From Chachezhania sediminis (GTDB taxonomy: Bacteria > Pseudomonadota > Alphaproteobacteria > Rhodobacterales > Rhodobacteraceae), in NCBI RefSeq assembly GCF_009765275.1, contig NZ_VOPH01000001.1, forward strand, positions 434,001-498,000: a stretch of DNA of 64,000 nt. Reading direction: 5' to 3'. Position 1 is the stretch's first letter, and each line of letters begins with the position of its first letter. Positions 43,744 to 53,546 of the stretch are shown piece after piece. The notes under the pieces are model-generated. The model saw nothing but the letters and a program-made list of their open reading frames with translations. It was not told the DNA's origin and searched no databases. The position numbers and the translations under genes were made by a program.

Positions 43744-44919
43744 TCAGTGTCCTTTCAGTCTGGAAAGCAGCTTCTCCATGAAGGCCTTTCCGGCATCGAA
43801 CTGTTCGATGGTTATGAATTCATTGGGCTGGTGGGCCTGGGCGATGTCGCCCGGTCCGCAGACCACGGCCGAATAGCCGTGATTCTGGAAATGCCCGGCC
43901 TCGGTCCCGTAGCTGACCGCGTGGGTCGCATTGTCGCCGGTGATCGAGCGCACCAGTTGCTCGGCCGGGCCGTCTTCCTCGGGGCGCAGGCCCGGGACCC
44001 GGAAGAACGGGTCCAGCTGGATGGATGTCGTCGGCTGTTTTTCCTGCATCGTCTTTTCGATCTCGGCCACTTCGGCCTCGAACCTGGCCTTCCAGTCGTC
44101 GATGCTTTCCGTCGGCAGGACCCGCATCTCCATCGCGAATTCGCAATCCTTGGCAGTGATGTTGCGTGCGGTCCCACCTTCGATCAGGCCCACATGGAAG
44201 GTGGTGAAGGGCGGTTTGAAAAGCTGCGCTGCCGGACCCGGCTCCTGCGCCTGGATCTCCTCGTTCGTGGTGTTGACCCAGTTCAGCAGGCGGCCCGCTT
44301 CCAGGATCGCGCTGACGCCGTAAGGCAGCAGCGAGGAATGAACCTCGAACCCGTGGACATGGACCTTGTAGCCGGTGCCACCCTTGTGGGCCGTCACCGC
44401 CTCCATCATCGACGGCTCGCCCACGATCACGGCTTCGGCCTTGGGCAGGACGGGCGCCATCGCCTTGATCAGGGGTTCAGCGCCGATGCAGCCGACCTCC
44501 TCGTCATAGCTGAGCGCGATCTGCAGGGGCCGTTTCAGGTCGGCATGGGCGGCTTCGACCAGCGCCCAGATCGACAGGGCGTCGAACCCTTTCATGTCGG
44601 TGGTGCCGCGGCCGTAAAGCTTGCCGTCCTTCTCGACCACCGTGAAGGGATCGGTGTCCCATTGCTGCCCGTCCACCGGCACAACGTCGGTATGGCCCGA
44701 CAGGACGACCGCCCCTTCCTCCCACGGGCCGACATGGGCAAACAGCGCAGCCTTCTGCCCGTCCTCGTGATAGTGGCGGTGCGCCGTGATGCCATGCGAG
44801 GCGAGGTACTCCTCGACCCAGACGATCAGGGGCAGATTGGTATCGCGGCTGACCGTCGGGAACGAGACGAGGGCATCCAGGATCTGGCGGGGGCTTAGGC
44901 GGGCGGATGCAGTATTCAT
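43744..44919 (-). CDS. argE: Acetylornithine deacetylase (ArgE-type M20 peptidase)
   Basis: ArgE hydrolyses N-acetylornithine to ornithine and acetate; relatives deacylate other N-acyl amino acids. The 391-residue product has the M20A sequence blocks LSGHTDVVPVDG near residue 78, GRGTTDMKGF near residue 108, and LSYDEEVGCIGAEPL near residue 138, with IVGEPS and a late GPGDIAQAHQPNEF. It lies 14 bases after the DppDF gene and one base before paralogue 3. In this setting it may act on imported N-acyl substrates rather than in arginine synthesis. Confidence 0.85.
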   Translation of the reverse strand: MNTASARLSPRQILDALVSFPTVSRDTNLPLIVWVEEYLASHGITAHRHYHEDGQKAALFAHVGPWEEGAVVLSGHTDVVPVDGQQWDTDPFTVVEKDGKLYGRGTTDMKGFDALSIWALVEAAHADLKRPLQIALSYDEEVGCIGAEPLIKAMAPVLPKAEAVIVGEPSMMEAVTAHKGGTGYKVHVHGFEVHSSLLPYGVSAILEAGRLLNWVNTTNEEIQAQEPGPAAQLFKPPFTTFHVGLIEGGTARNITAKDCEFAMEMRVLPTESIDDWKARFEAEVAEIEKTMQEKQPTTSIQLDPFFRVPGLRPEEDGPAEQLVRSITGDNATHAVSYGTEAGHFQNHGYSAVVCGPGDIAQAHQPNEFITIEQFDAGKAFMEKLLSRLKGH

Positions 44920-44933
44920 TGGACGTCTCTGGA

Positions 44934-46763
44934 TCAGTAGCCGCTGTCCGTGGTCAGGATCATGTGACCGGGCGCGACCTCGTTGTAGAGTGATCGTTCC
45001 GGCCGGTAATCGGTGCCATGGATCGGCGACGGAATCGGTTTGAAGTTCAGGTCCTTTTCCGTCTTGCGCACGCTGGGATCGGCCACCGGAACCGCCTTCA
45101 TCAGCGCCTTGGTATAGGGGTGCTGCGGGTTCTCGAAGACCTGTGCCCGCGACCCGATCTCGACGATGCGGCCCAGATACATCACGCCGACAGTATGGCT
45201 GACCCGTTCAACGACCGCCATGTCGTGGCTGATGAACAGGAAGGACAGGCCAAGATCCGCCTGAAGCTCCATCATCAGGTTCAGGACCTGCGCCTGCACC
45301 GACACGTCCAGCGCCGATACGCTTTCGTCCGCCACGATCAGCTTGGGGTTCAGGGCAAGCGCCCGGGCGATGGCGATCCGCTGGCGCTGGCCGCCCGACA
45401 TCTCGTGCGGGTAACGGCGCATGAAGCTGCGCGGCAGCTGCACCCGGTCGAACAGCATCGCGACGCGGTCCTCGATTTCGGATCCGGAGGCGATATTGTA
45501 GTTCCGCATCGGCTCGGCCACCTGGTCGATCAGCTGCATCTGCGGATTAAGCGACGCGAAGGGATCCTGGAAGATCATCTGCATGTCCAGCCGCGCCTTG
45601 CGCAGGCCTTCGGCATCCAGCGCCATGATGTCGATGCCGTCCAGGTCGATCTGCCCGGATTGGGGTTCGATCAGCCGAAGGATCGACCGGCCGGCCGACG
45701 ATTTGCCGCAGCCGGATTCGCCCACCAGCGACAGCGTCTGTCCTCTGTTGATCGAGAACGAGACATCTTCGACCGCGTGGACATTCGCAACCGTCCGCCG
45801 CATCAGCCCGCCCCGCACGGGGAAACGGGTGACCAGGTTCTTGACCGTCAGCAGCACATCTTCCGTGCCGGGGATCGGCGCGATGTTCTGGTTTTCCACG
45901 CCCAGCAGCTTCATCGGCTCGGGCGCGGGCTTGCCCGTCATCTCGCCCAGCTTCGGAACGGCCGCCAAAAGCGCCTTGGTGTAATCGTGCTGCGGGTTGT
46001 TGAAGATATCCGCGACCGGGCCCTCTTCCACCTTGCGGCCCCGGTACATGACGACGACGCGGTCGGCCATCTGGGCCACCACCGCCATGTCGTGGGTGAT
46101 GAACATCACCGCCGTACCGGTTTCCCGCTTCAGCCGATCCATCAGCGCCAGGATCTCCGCCTGGATCGTCACGTCCAGCGCGGTGGTCGGTTCGTCCGCG
46201 ATCAGAAGCCGCGGCCGGCAGGCCATCGCCATGGCGATCACCACCCGCTGGCGCATGCCGCCCGACAATTCGTGCGGATATTGCTTCATCCGCCGTTCCG
46301 GTTCGGGGATCCGGACCTCGCGCAGCAACTCGATCGCGCGGGTCTCGGCCTGGGACCTGTTCATTCCCTTGTGGACGCGCAGCCCCTCGGTCAGCTGACG
46401 CCCCACGGTGAAGACCGGATTCAGGGCCGTCATCGGCTCCTGGAAGATCATTCCGATCTCGTTTCCGCGAATCTCGCGCATGACATCTTGATCAGCCTTA
46501 GATAGATCAAGTTCCTTGCCATTTCCGCGATCGAAAAGAATGCGGCCGCTTTCAATTTCACCGCCGCCGTATTCGATCAATCGCATCAGGGACAGCGACG
46601 AAACCGATTTGCCCGAACCGCTTTCGCCAACAATGCAGACGGTTTCGCCGGGGTTCACATCGAAAGAAACATCCTCGACGCCGACGACCTGTCCGTCGCG
46701 GGTTCCGAAGACGACACGCAACGCCTCGATCTGGGCAATCGGGGCGACGGGCTGATCGAGCAT
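44934..46763 (-). CDS. Fused peptide ABC transporter ATPase (DppD-DppF type)
   Basis: The 609-residue protein contains two ABC ATPase domains in one chain. The first (about 10-265) has GESGSGKSVSS, LSGGMRQRV and LIADEPTTALDV. The second (about 310-575) has GESGCGKSSAGRS, MSGGQRQRI and VADESVSALDV, each followed by the oligopeptide-transporter C-terminal extension. It energises uptake of peptides or related compounds. I start at MLDQPVAPIAQ (46763), with GGAGG seven bases upstream. It heads the leftward operon with argE and the M20 genes; its partner binding protein and permeases are divergent. Confidence 0.93.
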   Translation of the reverse strand: MLDQPVAPIAQIEALRVVFGTRDGQVVGVEDVSFDVNPGETVCIVGESGSGKSVSSLSLMRLIEYGGGEIESGRILFDRGNGKELDLSKADQDVMREIRGNEIGMIFQEPMTALNPVFTVGRQLTEGLRVHKGMNRSQAETRAIELLREVRIPEPERRMKQYPHELSGGMRQRVVIAMAMACRPRLLIADEPTTALDVTIQAEILALMDRLKRETGTAVMFITHDMAVVAQMADRVVVMYRGRKVEEGPVADIFNNPQHDYTKALLAAVPKLGEMTGKPAPEPMKLLGVENQNIAPIPGTEDVLLTVKNLVTRFPVRGGLMRRTVANVHAVEDVSFSINRGQTLSLVGESGCGKSSAGRSILRLIEPQSGQIDLDGIDIMALDAEGLRKARLDMQMIFQDPFASLNPQMQLIDQVAEPMRNYNIASGSEIEDRVAMLFDRVQLPRSFMRRYPHEMSGGQRQRIAIARALALNPKLIVADESVSALDVSVQAQVLNLMMELQADLGLSFLFISHDMAVVERVSHTVGVMYLGRIVEIGSRAQVFENPQHPYTKALMKAVPVADPSVRKTEKDLNFKPIPSPIHGTDYRPERSLYNEVAPGHMILTTDSGY

Positions 46764-47114
46764 TTCGGAACCTCCGTTCGGGAATAAGGCCAAATCCGCG
46801 AAAACCGGTCGTCGAAACGACCCGGTACGGGGACCCGTTCGCGGACGCTACGCGCGGTTTCGGGGCGGTGTCAAACCCTGCCCCTGCGGCCGCTGCAGCT
46901 GCAGCATGCTTTCGCTACGGTAGGGCTTGCTTTTTCGACAGCATCTGTTTCGATGCTTCAAGACCGGGCAAACAGGGGCGAAATTGGCATGCGGTTGCCG
47001 GGAAATTCCGCAATTCTCATTGATACGGCCCGAATCCGCCTCTCCGGTACGCAAAGACGCCCGCCAACGAGCGGGGGGATGCAATCCATCAAAACAACCA
47101 CAGGGAGTCTCTTC
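46764..47114. promoter_or_regulatory. Divergent promoter region of the peptide-uptake module
   Basis: This 351-base gap separates the ATPase/peptidase operon from the binding-protein operon. It holds a perfect 14-base palindrome GCTGCAGCTGCAGC (46892-46905), a possible operator. No convincing -35/-10 pair or small gene could be assigned. Confidence 0.5.
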
Positions 47115-48815
47115 ATGAAACTTAAGGCCCTCCTGCTCGGCGCTGCAGCCGGCGTGGCACTGGCCAGTGCCGCCGCGGCCGAGCGCGGATCGGACGGCAC
47201 TGTCAACATCATCTATTGGCAGGCCCCGTCGATCCTGAACCCGTTCCTTTCGGGCGGCACCAAGGACGTCGAAAGCTCCAGCCTGATTCTGGAGCCGCTG
47301 GCGCGGTATGACGAAAAGGGCAACATGGTGCCCTGGCTGGTCGACGAAGTGCCGACCGTCGAAAACGGCGGTGTGTCCGAAGACCTGACCACCATCACCT
47401 GGAAGATCACCCCGGGCCTGAAATGGTCGGACGGCACGCCCTTCACCTCTGCCGACGTGAAGTTCACCGCCGACTACTGCATGGATCCCGATGGCGGCTG
47501 CGCCCAGGTGTCGAAATTCGAAGGCGTGACCAGCGTCGAAGCCCTGGACGACCTGACCGTCAAGGTGACTTTCGCCGGCCCGACCCCCTTCCCCTATGGC
47601 CCGTTCGTCGGTGGCGAAAGCCCGATCCTGCAGATGGCCCAGTTCAAGGACTGCACCGGCGCACGCGCACCGGAATGTACCCAGCAGAACTTCAACCCGG
47701 TCGGCACCGGCCCCTTCGTGGTGACGGAATTCCGTCCGAACGACGTGATCCAGCTGAAGGCGAACGAGCACTATCGTGACCCGGCCAAGCCCGCCTTCGC
47801 GACGGTCAACTTCAAGGGCGGCGGCGACGCCACCGCGGCGGCACGTGCCGTCATGGAAACCGGCGAGTTCGACTATGCCTGGAACCTCCAGCTGGCGCCC
47901 GACGTGATCGCCAAGATGGAAGCCGGCGGCAAGGGTGTGCCCGTGGCAGGCTTCGGCCCGCTGACCGAACGGATCATGGTCAACAACACCAACCCTGACC
48001 CGGCGCTTGGACCGGACGAACGTGCCGTCCAGCGTCCGCACCCGATCTTCAAGGATCCGGCCGTCGCCAAGGCCCTGTCGCTGGCCATCGACCGGCCGCT
48101 GCTGGTGGAAATCGGCTATGGCCAGGCCGGCAAGGTCACCTGCAACCTGGTGCCCGCGCCCGACGTCTACAACTCGACCACCTTCGACTGCTCGACGCAG
48201 GATATCGCCGGCGCCAACAAGCTTCTGGACGATGCCGGCTGGGTCAAGGGCAGCGACGGCATCCGCATGAAGGATGGCGTGAAGCTGAGCCTGCTCTACC
48301 AGACCTCGACCAACGCCGTCCGTCAGGACTTCCAGGCGCTGATCAAGCAGTGGTGGGAAGAGATCGGCGTGCAGACCGAACTGCGCAACATCAACTCGTC
48401 GGTCTTCTTCGGTGGCGATCCCGGCTCGCCGGACACGTTCCAGAAGTTCTATGCCGACGTCGAGATGTACGCCAACACCTTCAACGGCACCGACCCGCAA
48501 AGCTATCTGGGCAACTGGCTGTGCGACAACGCACCGACCCCGGCCAGCCAGTGGCAGGGTGAGAACGTCGCCCGCTTCTGCAGCGAGGATTACGACGCGC
48601 TGCACAAGAAGCTGACGGAAACCGCGGGCCTGGAAGACCGGGCCAAGATCGCCAAGCAGCTGAACGACATGCTGGTCGAAGCCGGCACGATCATTCCGCT
48701 GGTGCACCGCGGCCGTCTGTCGGCGCATTCCAACACGCTGGGCGGCGTCGTCCTGAACGTCTGGGACACCGAACTGTGGAACGCGGCCGACTGGTTCCGC
48801 AAGCAAGGCTCGTAA
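47115..48815 (+). CDS. Family-5 extracellular solute-binding protein (peptide ABC transporter)
   Basis: The 566-residue product is a periplasmic peptide-type binding protein. A Sec signal peptide (MKLKALLLGAAAGVALASAA, cut before ERGSDG) is followed by the family pattern: LEPLARYD near residue 66, the LKWSDGTPFTSADVKFT block near residue 108, GTGPFVVTEF near residue 197, and IDRPLLVEIGYG. I start at 47115 with GGGAGT upstream. A hairpin just after the stop should let this gene be expressed more highly than the permeases. Confidence 0.93.
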   Translation: MKLKALLLGAAAGVALASAAAAERGSDGTVNIIYWQAPSILNPFLSGGTKDVESSSLILEPLARYDEKGNMVPWLVDEVPTVENGGVSEDLTTITWKITPGLKWSDGTPFTSADVKFTADYCMDPDGGCAQVSKFEGVTSVEALDDLTVKVTFAGPTPFPYGPFVGGESPILQMAQFKDCTGARAPECTQQNFNPVGTGPFVVTEFRPNDVIQLKANEHYRDPAKPAFATVNFKGGGDATAAARAVMETGEFDYAWNLQLAPDVIAKMEAGGKGVPVAGFGPLTERIMVNNTNPDPALGPDERAVQRPHPIFKDPAVAKALSLAIDRPLLVEIGYGQAGKVTCNLVPAPDVYNSTTFDCSTQDIAGANKLLDDAGWVKGSDGIRMKDGVKLSLLYQTSTNAVRQDFQALIKQWWEEIGVQTELRNINSSVFFGGDPGSPDTFQKFYADVEMYANTFNGTDPQSYLGNWLCDNAPTPASQWQGENVARFCSEDYDALHKKLTETAGLEDRAKIAKQLNDMLVEAGTIIPLVHRGRLSAHSNTLGGVVLNVWDTELWNAADWFRKQGS

Positions 48816-48848
48816 GAGCGGTGACCGGGCTGTCTGCCTGACATGACG

Positions 48849-48879
48849 CGTGCTCCGGGCTTCGGTCCGGGGCACGTTT
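48849..48879 (+). terminator. Hairpin after the binding-protein gene
   Basis: CGTGCTCCGGGC-TTCG-GTCCGGGGCACG, a 12-base stem counting G-T pairs with a TTCG tetraloop, followed by TTT. Probably a partial terminator that raises the ratio of binding protein to permease. Confidence 0.8.
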
Positions 48880-49247
48880 CGTCTGGGGCCCTGCCCGATC
48901 CTGCACGGCGGGATGCGTTCTGATCCCGGCTTGGGCAGCATTGGCGGGAACTGCCTGTGAATGCGTCAACGGCGGCAGACTTTGCCGTCGGCCCGACGAA
49001 AGCGGCCGCGGATCCGGCGACCTTTGCGAGTTTTCTGGGCACATTGCCCCATGGGCATGACCTTGCGGCCATGTCACGGGACGTCGGGACAGACGCCCGG
49101 ACCTCCAACAATGCGACCGCCTCAGGCGGCACAACGGGGTAGTATGAAGAGAGAAACGAGGACCCAAGCGACGGAGGCCGGCCCCGTGCCGCACCGTGCG
49201 CTGCCAGGGGCATCCGCAGGCCGAACCGGTCATGACGGAGCGCGCCG
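48880..49247 (+). other. Gap between the binding protein and permease genes
   Basis: A 368-base stretch with no convincing gene; short frames at 48957-49142 lack a ribosome binding site and protein-like composition. It may carry a second promoter for the permeases, but I cannot identify one. Confidence 0.4.
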
Positions 49248-50255
49248 ATGCTGAACTTCACCATCCGACGGCTGCTTCTGGCTATTCCGACGCTGCTGTT
49301 CATCAGTCTGGTGATCTTCCTGCTGCTGGAACTGGCGCCGGGGGACCCGATGGCGCAGGTGCCGCTGACGGTGCCGCCCGAGGTCAAGCAGAAGATGCGC
49401 GAGGCGCTCGGCCTAGGCGAACCCATGCCCGTCCGCTACTGGAAATGGCTTGTCCAGTTCTTCTGGATCGAACCGCAGATCCTGATCGACAACCTGTTCG
49501 GAACCCATTTCGCCGATGGCAAGCTGCGGGTGATCTCGTGGCAGACCCGTTCGCCCGTCATGGACATCGTGGCCCAGCGGATCCCGCAGACGTTGTGGGT
49601 CGTGGGCACGGCCTATGTCGTCGGCATCATCATCGCGATCCCGATCGGCATCTATTCCGCCTATCGCCAGTATTCCTGGTTCGACCAGGCCGGGACCTTC
49701 GTGTCGATGGTGGGCTTTTCCGTCCCGCCGTTCTTTTCCGGCGTGCTGGTGATCGTGGTCTTTTCGGTCAACCTGGGCTGGTTCCCGTCGATCTACGACA
49801 CCACGCTGAAGGTCGACAGCTGGGACAGCTTCATGCTCCAGCTACGCCAGATGGTCATGCCGGTCATGGTGCTGGCGCTGCAGATCACGGCACAGATCAG
49901 CCGGTTCATGCGCGCGTCGATGCTCGATAACCTGAACCAGGACTATGTCCGCACCGCCCGCGCCAAGGGCCTGGGCGAACGGACCGTCGTTCTGATCCAC
50001 GTGCTGCGGAACTCGATGATCCCGGTGGTGACCGTGATCGCGCTGGGCGTGCCGTCGATCTTCGGGGGCGCGATCATCACCGAACAAGTCTTCAAGGTGA
50101 ACGGGATCGGCCAGTTGCTGATCACCGCGATCGAGGCCAACGATCTGCCGATGGTGCAGACGCTGACCTTCATCTTCGCGGTGCTGATCGTGATGTTCAA
50201 CCTGATTGCCGACGTTCTCTACGGCATACTCGACCCGAGGATCCGCTATGACTGA
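49248..50255 (+). CDS. Peptide ABC transporter permease (DppB type)
   Basis: The 335-residue product starts MLNFTIRRLLLAIPTLLFIS, a membrane anchor typical of DppB/OppB, and includes ELAPGDPM near residue 33. Five further hydrophobic segments follow, with the cytoplasmic EAA loop in DYVRTARAKGLGERTVVLIHVLRNS near 230-255. The family tail DPRIRYD closes the protein. It overlaps the second permease gene by eight bases. Together they form the membrane channel for the divergent fused ATPase. Confidence 0.93.
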   Translation: MLNFTIRRLLLAIPTLLFISLVIFLLLELAPGDPMAQVPLTVPPEVKQKMREALGLGEPMPVRYWKWLVQFFWIEPQILIDNLFGTHFADGKLRVISWQTRSPVMDIVAQRIPQTLWVVGTAYVVGIIIAIPIGIYSAYRQYSWFDQAGTFVSMVGFSVPPFFSGVLVIVVFSVNLGWFPSIYDTTLKVDSWDSFMLQLRQMVMPVMVLALQITAQISRFMRASMLDNLNQDYVRTARAKGLGERTVVLIHVLRNSMIPVVTVIALGVPSIFGGAIITEQVFKVNGIGQLLITAIEANDLPMVQTLTFIFAVLIVMFNLIADVLYGILDPRIRYD

Positions 50256-51210
50256 GCTGACGCAGCCTATGCCGACAAAGCCGCCCCGCAGCCAGTGGGC
50301 GAATGTCTGGGACCAGTTCCGCAGCCACCGCGGGGCCGTGATGGGCGCCGTGATGTTCCTGCTGATCGTTCTGGCGGTGACGGTGGGCCCGCTGGTCTAC
50401 TGGAACAATGCGCAATATGTGCCGACGGGCCGGGACTTCCTGAAACTGCGGGACATGCGGCCGATCTACATCCTGCTTTGGGACCCGTCCGCCAAGGTCG
50501 ACTGGCTTTATCCGCTGGGCACCGACAATCTGGGCCGGGACACGCTGGCGCGCCTATTGATGGGGGGCCGGGTCTCGATCTCGGTCGGGTTGACGGCGAT
50601 GATCCTGGCCCTGTTCCTGGGCACGCTGATCGGCATGCTGGCCGGCTTCTTCCGCCGGCTGGACGGGCCTCTGATGCGACTGTGCGACCTGTTCCTGGCC
50701 CTGCCGCTGCTGCCGATGATCCTCGTCGCCTCGGTCCTCTTCCGCGAGGCGCTGTCGGCCGTGCTCGGGCCGGAAGGCGGGATCTTCGTGCTGATCGTCT
50801 GCCTGATCGGGGTGACAAGCTGGATGCCCACGGCACGGATCGTGCGGGGCGACGTGCTGGCCCTGAAGGAACGCGAGTTCGTTCTGGCCGCGCGGTCGCT
50901 GGGCACGAAGAACCGGTTCCTGATCACCCGGCATATCCTGCCCAACGTGCTGTCGCCGATCATGGTTTCGGCCACGCTGGGGATCGCCACGGCGATCATC
51001 ACCGAAAGCGCGCTGTCCTTCCTGGGGTTCGGCTTCCCGCCGGACTTTCCCACCTGGGGCAAGCTGTTGAACGACGCGGTCGACCGGATGGTGCTCTACC
51101 CCGAACGGGTGATCTGGCCCGGGCTGATGATCTCTATCTCGGTCCTTGCCGTGAACTACCTGGGCGACGGCCTGCGCGACGCGCTGGATCCGCGGATCCG
51201 GGGCCGGTAA
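50248..51210 (+). CDS. Peptide ABC transporter permease (DppC type)
   Basis: The 320-residue product has a short cytoplasmic start (MTELTQPMPTKPPRSQWANV), the conserved GTDNLGRDTLARLLMGGRVS near residue 90, about six membrane helices, an EAA loop in AARSLGTKNRFLITRHILPN, and the family tail GDGLRDALDPRIRGR. I start at the ATG at 50248, overlapping the first permease. A hairpin follows at 51286. Confidence 0.93.
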   Translation: MTELTQPMPTKPPRSQWANVWDQFRSHRGAVMGAVMFLLIVLAVTVGPLVYWNNAQYVPTGRDFLKLRDMRPIYILLWDPSAKVDWLYPLGTDNLGRDTLARLLMGGRVSISVGLTAMILALFLGTLIGMLAGFFRRLDGPLMRLCDLFLALPLLPMILVASVLFREALSAVLGPEGGIFVLIVCLIGVTSWMPTARIVRGDVLALKEREFVLAARSLGTKNRFLITRHILPNVLSPIMVSATLGIATAIITESALSFLGFGFPPDFPTWGKLLNDAVDRMVLYPERVIWPGLMISISVLAVNYLGDGLRDALDPRIRGR

Positions 51211-51285
51211 CAGCCCCGACCGTCTGCCGGGGATCTGGCCCGGCGGACGGCACCCGGACCGCAAAGCGCATTTCCAATGTGCATC

Positions 51286-51310
51286 CCAAGGCCCCTTGAA
51301 AGGGCCTTGG
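51286..51310. terminator. Hairpin between the convergent permease and DUF3422 genes
   Basis: CCAAGGCCC / GGGCCTTGG with a seven-base loop, no clear T tract. A looser relative, CCAAGGTCC...GGTCCCTGG, lies near 28052-28075 after the aminotransferase. Confidence 0.6.
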
Positions 51311-51335
51311 CGCCAGTCGCCACCGGCTCGAAGGA

Positions 51336-52619
51336 TCAGTGCCCGAAGCGCCGGCGGATCCGCCGGACCGAGGCCCAGACCAACCCGATCACCGGAAGCG
51401 CTATGGCCGCTGTCAGCATTTCCTTGCTGACCCCCGCATGTTTTCCCAGCGGGTAAAGCACATAGGCCGCAAGCGTCACCGCGTAATAGCTGATCGCCAC
51501 GACCGACAGACCCTCGACCGTGTGCTGCAACTGCAATTGCAGATCCGCCCGCCGGTCCATGTTTTCCAAAAGCTTCTGGTTCTGCGCGCTGCGGTCCACG
51601 TCCACCCGGGTCCGCAACAGCTCCCCTGCCCGCATCGCCCGGTCCGCCAGTGCCGCGATCCGCCGTTCGGTCGAGGCTACGGTCCGCATCGCGGGGTCAT
51701 AGCGCCGCTGCATGAACTCACCAAAACTCTGCCGTCCCGTGAACCGCGCCTCGCGCAGCGCCGCGATCCGCTGCTGCACGATGGCCTCGTAGGCCCGGCT
51801 CGCCCCGAAACGGAAAGCGGCACTGGCCCCGATGCGCTCCAGTTCCGCCGAAATGGCCAGAAGCGGCGGCAGCGTCTCCTCTGGCGGGGTCCTGCCATCT
51901 GTCATCTCGGCCATCAGGCCGGTCAGGCCGGCGTCCAGCGTCCCCACTGGTCCCGACAGGTCCTGCGCGCGGGCGAAACCCAGCATGGACATGGCCTTGT
52001 AGGTCTCGATCTCGCACAGCCCCTGCAGCACACGGCCCAGCTGCCGCGGCCCCGTTTCCGGCCCCGCAAAGACGGCAAAGCGCATGTGCCCGGCCGGATC
52101 GATCCGGAAATCCCCCGCGATCACGGCGGCATCGTCCAGCACGCGGGACGCCGCCAGGCTCTCCGGCACGAACCAGTCGTCCAGCTGCACCACGATATCG
52201 GCGTCGTCCCCCCGCACCCGGATCTCGACCAGGGCCGAGGCCACACGCACCCCCGGCGCCGCCGCCAGCCAGTCGGCGGGAAAGACCGCCATGGCCTGCG
52301 GATCGAAGGCCGCAGCGCCGGGATGGTCGCTCAGCGCCGTGTAGGTCACGAATTCCGTATGGCTTTCCCACTTGATCCGGTGCCGCCCGATCTGGCCGGT
52401 GTAATGCGTGGCACCCGGCTGCGGATGGGATGCCCCGTGCCGGTCCAGCAGCGCCAGCAGATGGGCCCGGTCGGCCTCCCTGTCCCGCGCCGCCGCGTCC
52501 TCGTCGTGCTTGATCGCAAGGTACACCGCCCGCGACGGGGTCTGAACGGTCGGATACGGCCGCGCATGCAGCTCGTTCGCCAGACGATAGCGCAGCTTGT
52601 GATCCCTGATCGCGGACAT
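51336..52619 (-). CDS. DUF3422 family membrane-anchored protein
   Basis: The 427-residue product matches DUF3422, a proteobacterial family without an assigned function: LANELHARPYPTVQTPSRA near residue 13, TEFVTYT near residue 87, SLAASRVLDDAAVIAGDF near residue 148, and FGEFMQRRYDPAMRTVASTERRI (around 300). A long helical segment (AQNQKLLENMDRRADLQLQLQ) precedes two C-terminal membrane helices. The soluble part probably faces the cytoplasm. Stand-alone gene. Confidence 0.85.
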   Translation of the reverse strand: MSAIRDHKLRYRLANELHARPYPTVQTPSRAVYLAIKHDEDAAARDREADRAHLLALLDRHGASHPQPGATHYTGQIGRHRIKWESHTEFVTYTALSDHPGAAAFDPQAMAVFPADWLAAAPGVRVASALVEIRVRGDDADIVVQLDDWFVPESLAASRVLDDAAVIAGDFRIDPAGHMRFAVFAGPETGPRQLGRVLQGLCEIETYKAMSMLGFARAQDLSGPVGTLDAGLTGLMAEMTDGRTPPEETLPPLLAISAELERIGASAAFRFGASRAYEAIVQQRIAALREARFTGRQSFGEFMQRRYDPAMRTVASTERRIAALADRAMRAGELLRTRVDVDRSAQNQKLLENMDRRADLQLQLQHTVEGLSVVAISYYAVTLAAYVLYPLGKHAGVSKEMLTAAIALPVIGLVWASVRRIRRRFGH

Positions 52620-52735
52620 GGCACATCCCTTCGGTTTCGAAGGACCATATCACCCCCGCGATCATTTTCAAATAACGCATTGATTCTAATAGATTATACG
52701 AATACCATCGTATACCGTTCGGCAGCGGGGCCCGG

Positions 52736-53152
52736 TCAGTCCCGGTCCAGCGGCACCGCCACGATGGTGCCCTGCGCCACCGCGCACATCTTTTCCACCC
52801 CGTCGTTCACGGCAAAGATCCTGCACTGCACCACGGCCTGGGTCCGGCCGCGCGACAGGACCTCGGCCCGGGCGATCAGGCGCTGGCCGATGCCGGGGCG
52901 GGTATAGTTGATCTTGAACTCGCTGGTCAGGACCGGCCCCATCTGGGCGCCCGCGGCATAGGTCAGCGTCGTGTCCGCCATCGCGGCCATCACCCCGCCA
53001 TGGACGAAGCCGCGCTCCTGCTTGTGGTGATCCCCGATCTCCAGCTCCATCACCGAGCCGTCTGCGCCCAGGGCCGTGATCTGGAACCCCACGTGGTTGT
53101 TGAACGGCTGCCGGTCCTGGATCTTGCGGCCGAAATCGAGTTGGTCTGTCAT
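52736..53152 (-). CDS. PaaI-type hotdog-fold thioesterase
   Basis: The 138-residue product is a small hotdog-fold acyl-CoA thioesterase-like protein. It has FNNHVGFQITAL near residue 17, the conserved RGFVHGGVMAAMADTTLTYAA near 46-66 (with the HGG motif and the catalytic Asp region), and the strand pattern SEFKINYTRPGIGQRLIARA. I start at MTDQLDFGRKIQ (53152), preceded by GAAAGGGAGA. The substrate is unknown; no phenylacetate genes are nearby. Confidence 0.87.
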   Translation of the reverse strand: MTDQLDFGRKIQDRQPFNNHVGFQITALGADGSVMELEIGDHHKQERGFVHGGVMAAMADTTLTYAAGAQMGPVLTSEFKINYTRPGIGQRLIARAEVLSRGRTQAVVQCRIFAVNDGVEKMCAVAQGTIVAVPLDRD

Positions 53153-53546
53153 CGCGTGTCTCCCTTTCCTGCCTGATGTCAGGCCCGCGCCGCCGATGTC
53201 AAACCGTCCCGCGCGACGCCGTGCAAAAAAGTTGCGCGCCCGTCCGCAGGGGCCGCATGCCACCTCCGTCCTCCATCGTGAAGGCAACGAACGGGGCAAC
53301 GGATGACCCGACAGATCCTCCTTTCCCCGACGTGCCTGCTGGCGCCCGTGCTGGCCGGGCCCGCCGCGCAATATTCATTCCAGGCCTCAGCGGCCTGGCC
53401 TTGCGACCGCGTGGCAATCGAAGCGGGGCGATGCGCGCGGTCCGGGATGGCACCACGGCGCCGCGGGCCGGCGGCCAGGAGGTGTTGCCGGAGCAGTTCG
53501 ATGCACTGGTAAGGAAGGACGGGGCGTCCGGCCTGGAATGACAAGC

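Noticed and set aside
48957-49142. Short frame between the binding protein and permease genes
   Set aside because: No ribosome binding site and Ala/Thr-rich low-information sequence; not supported as a gene.
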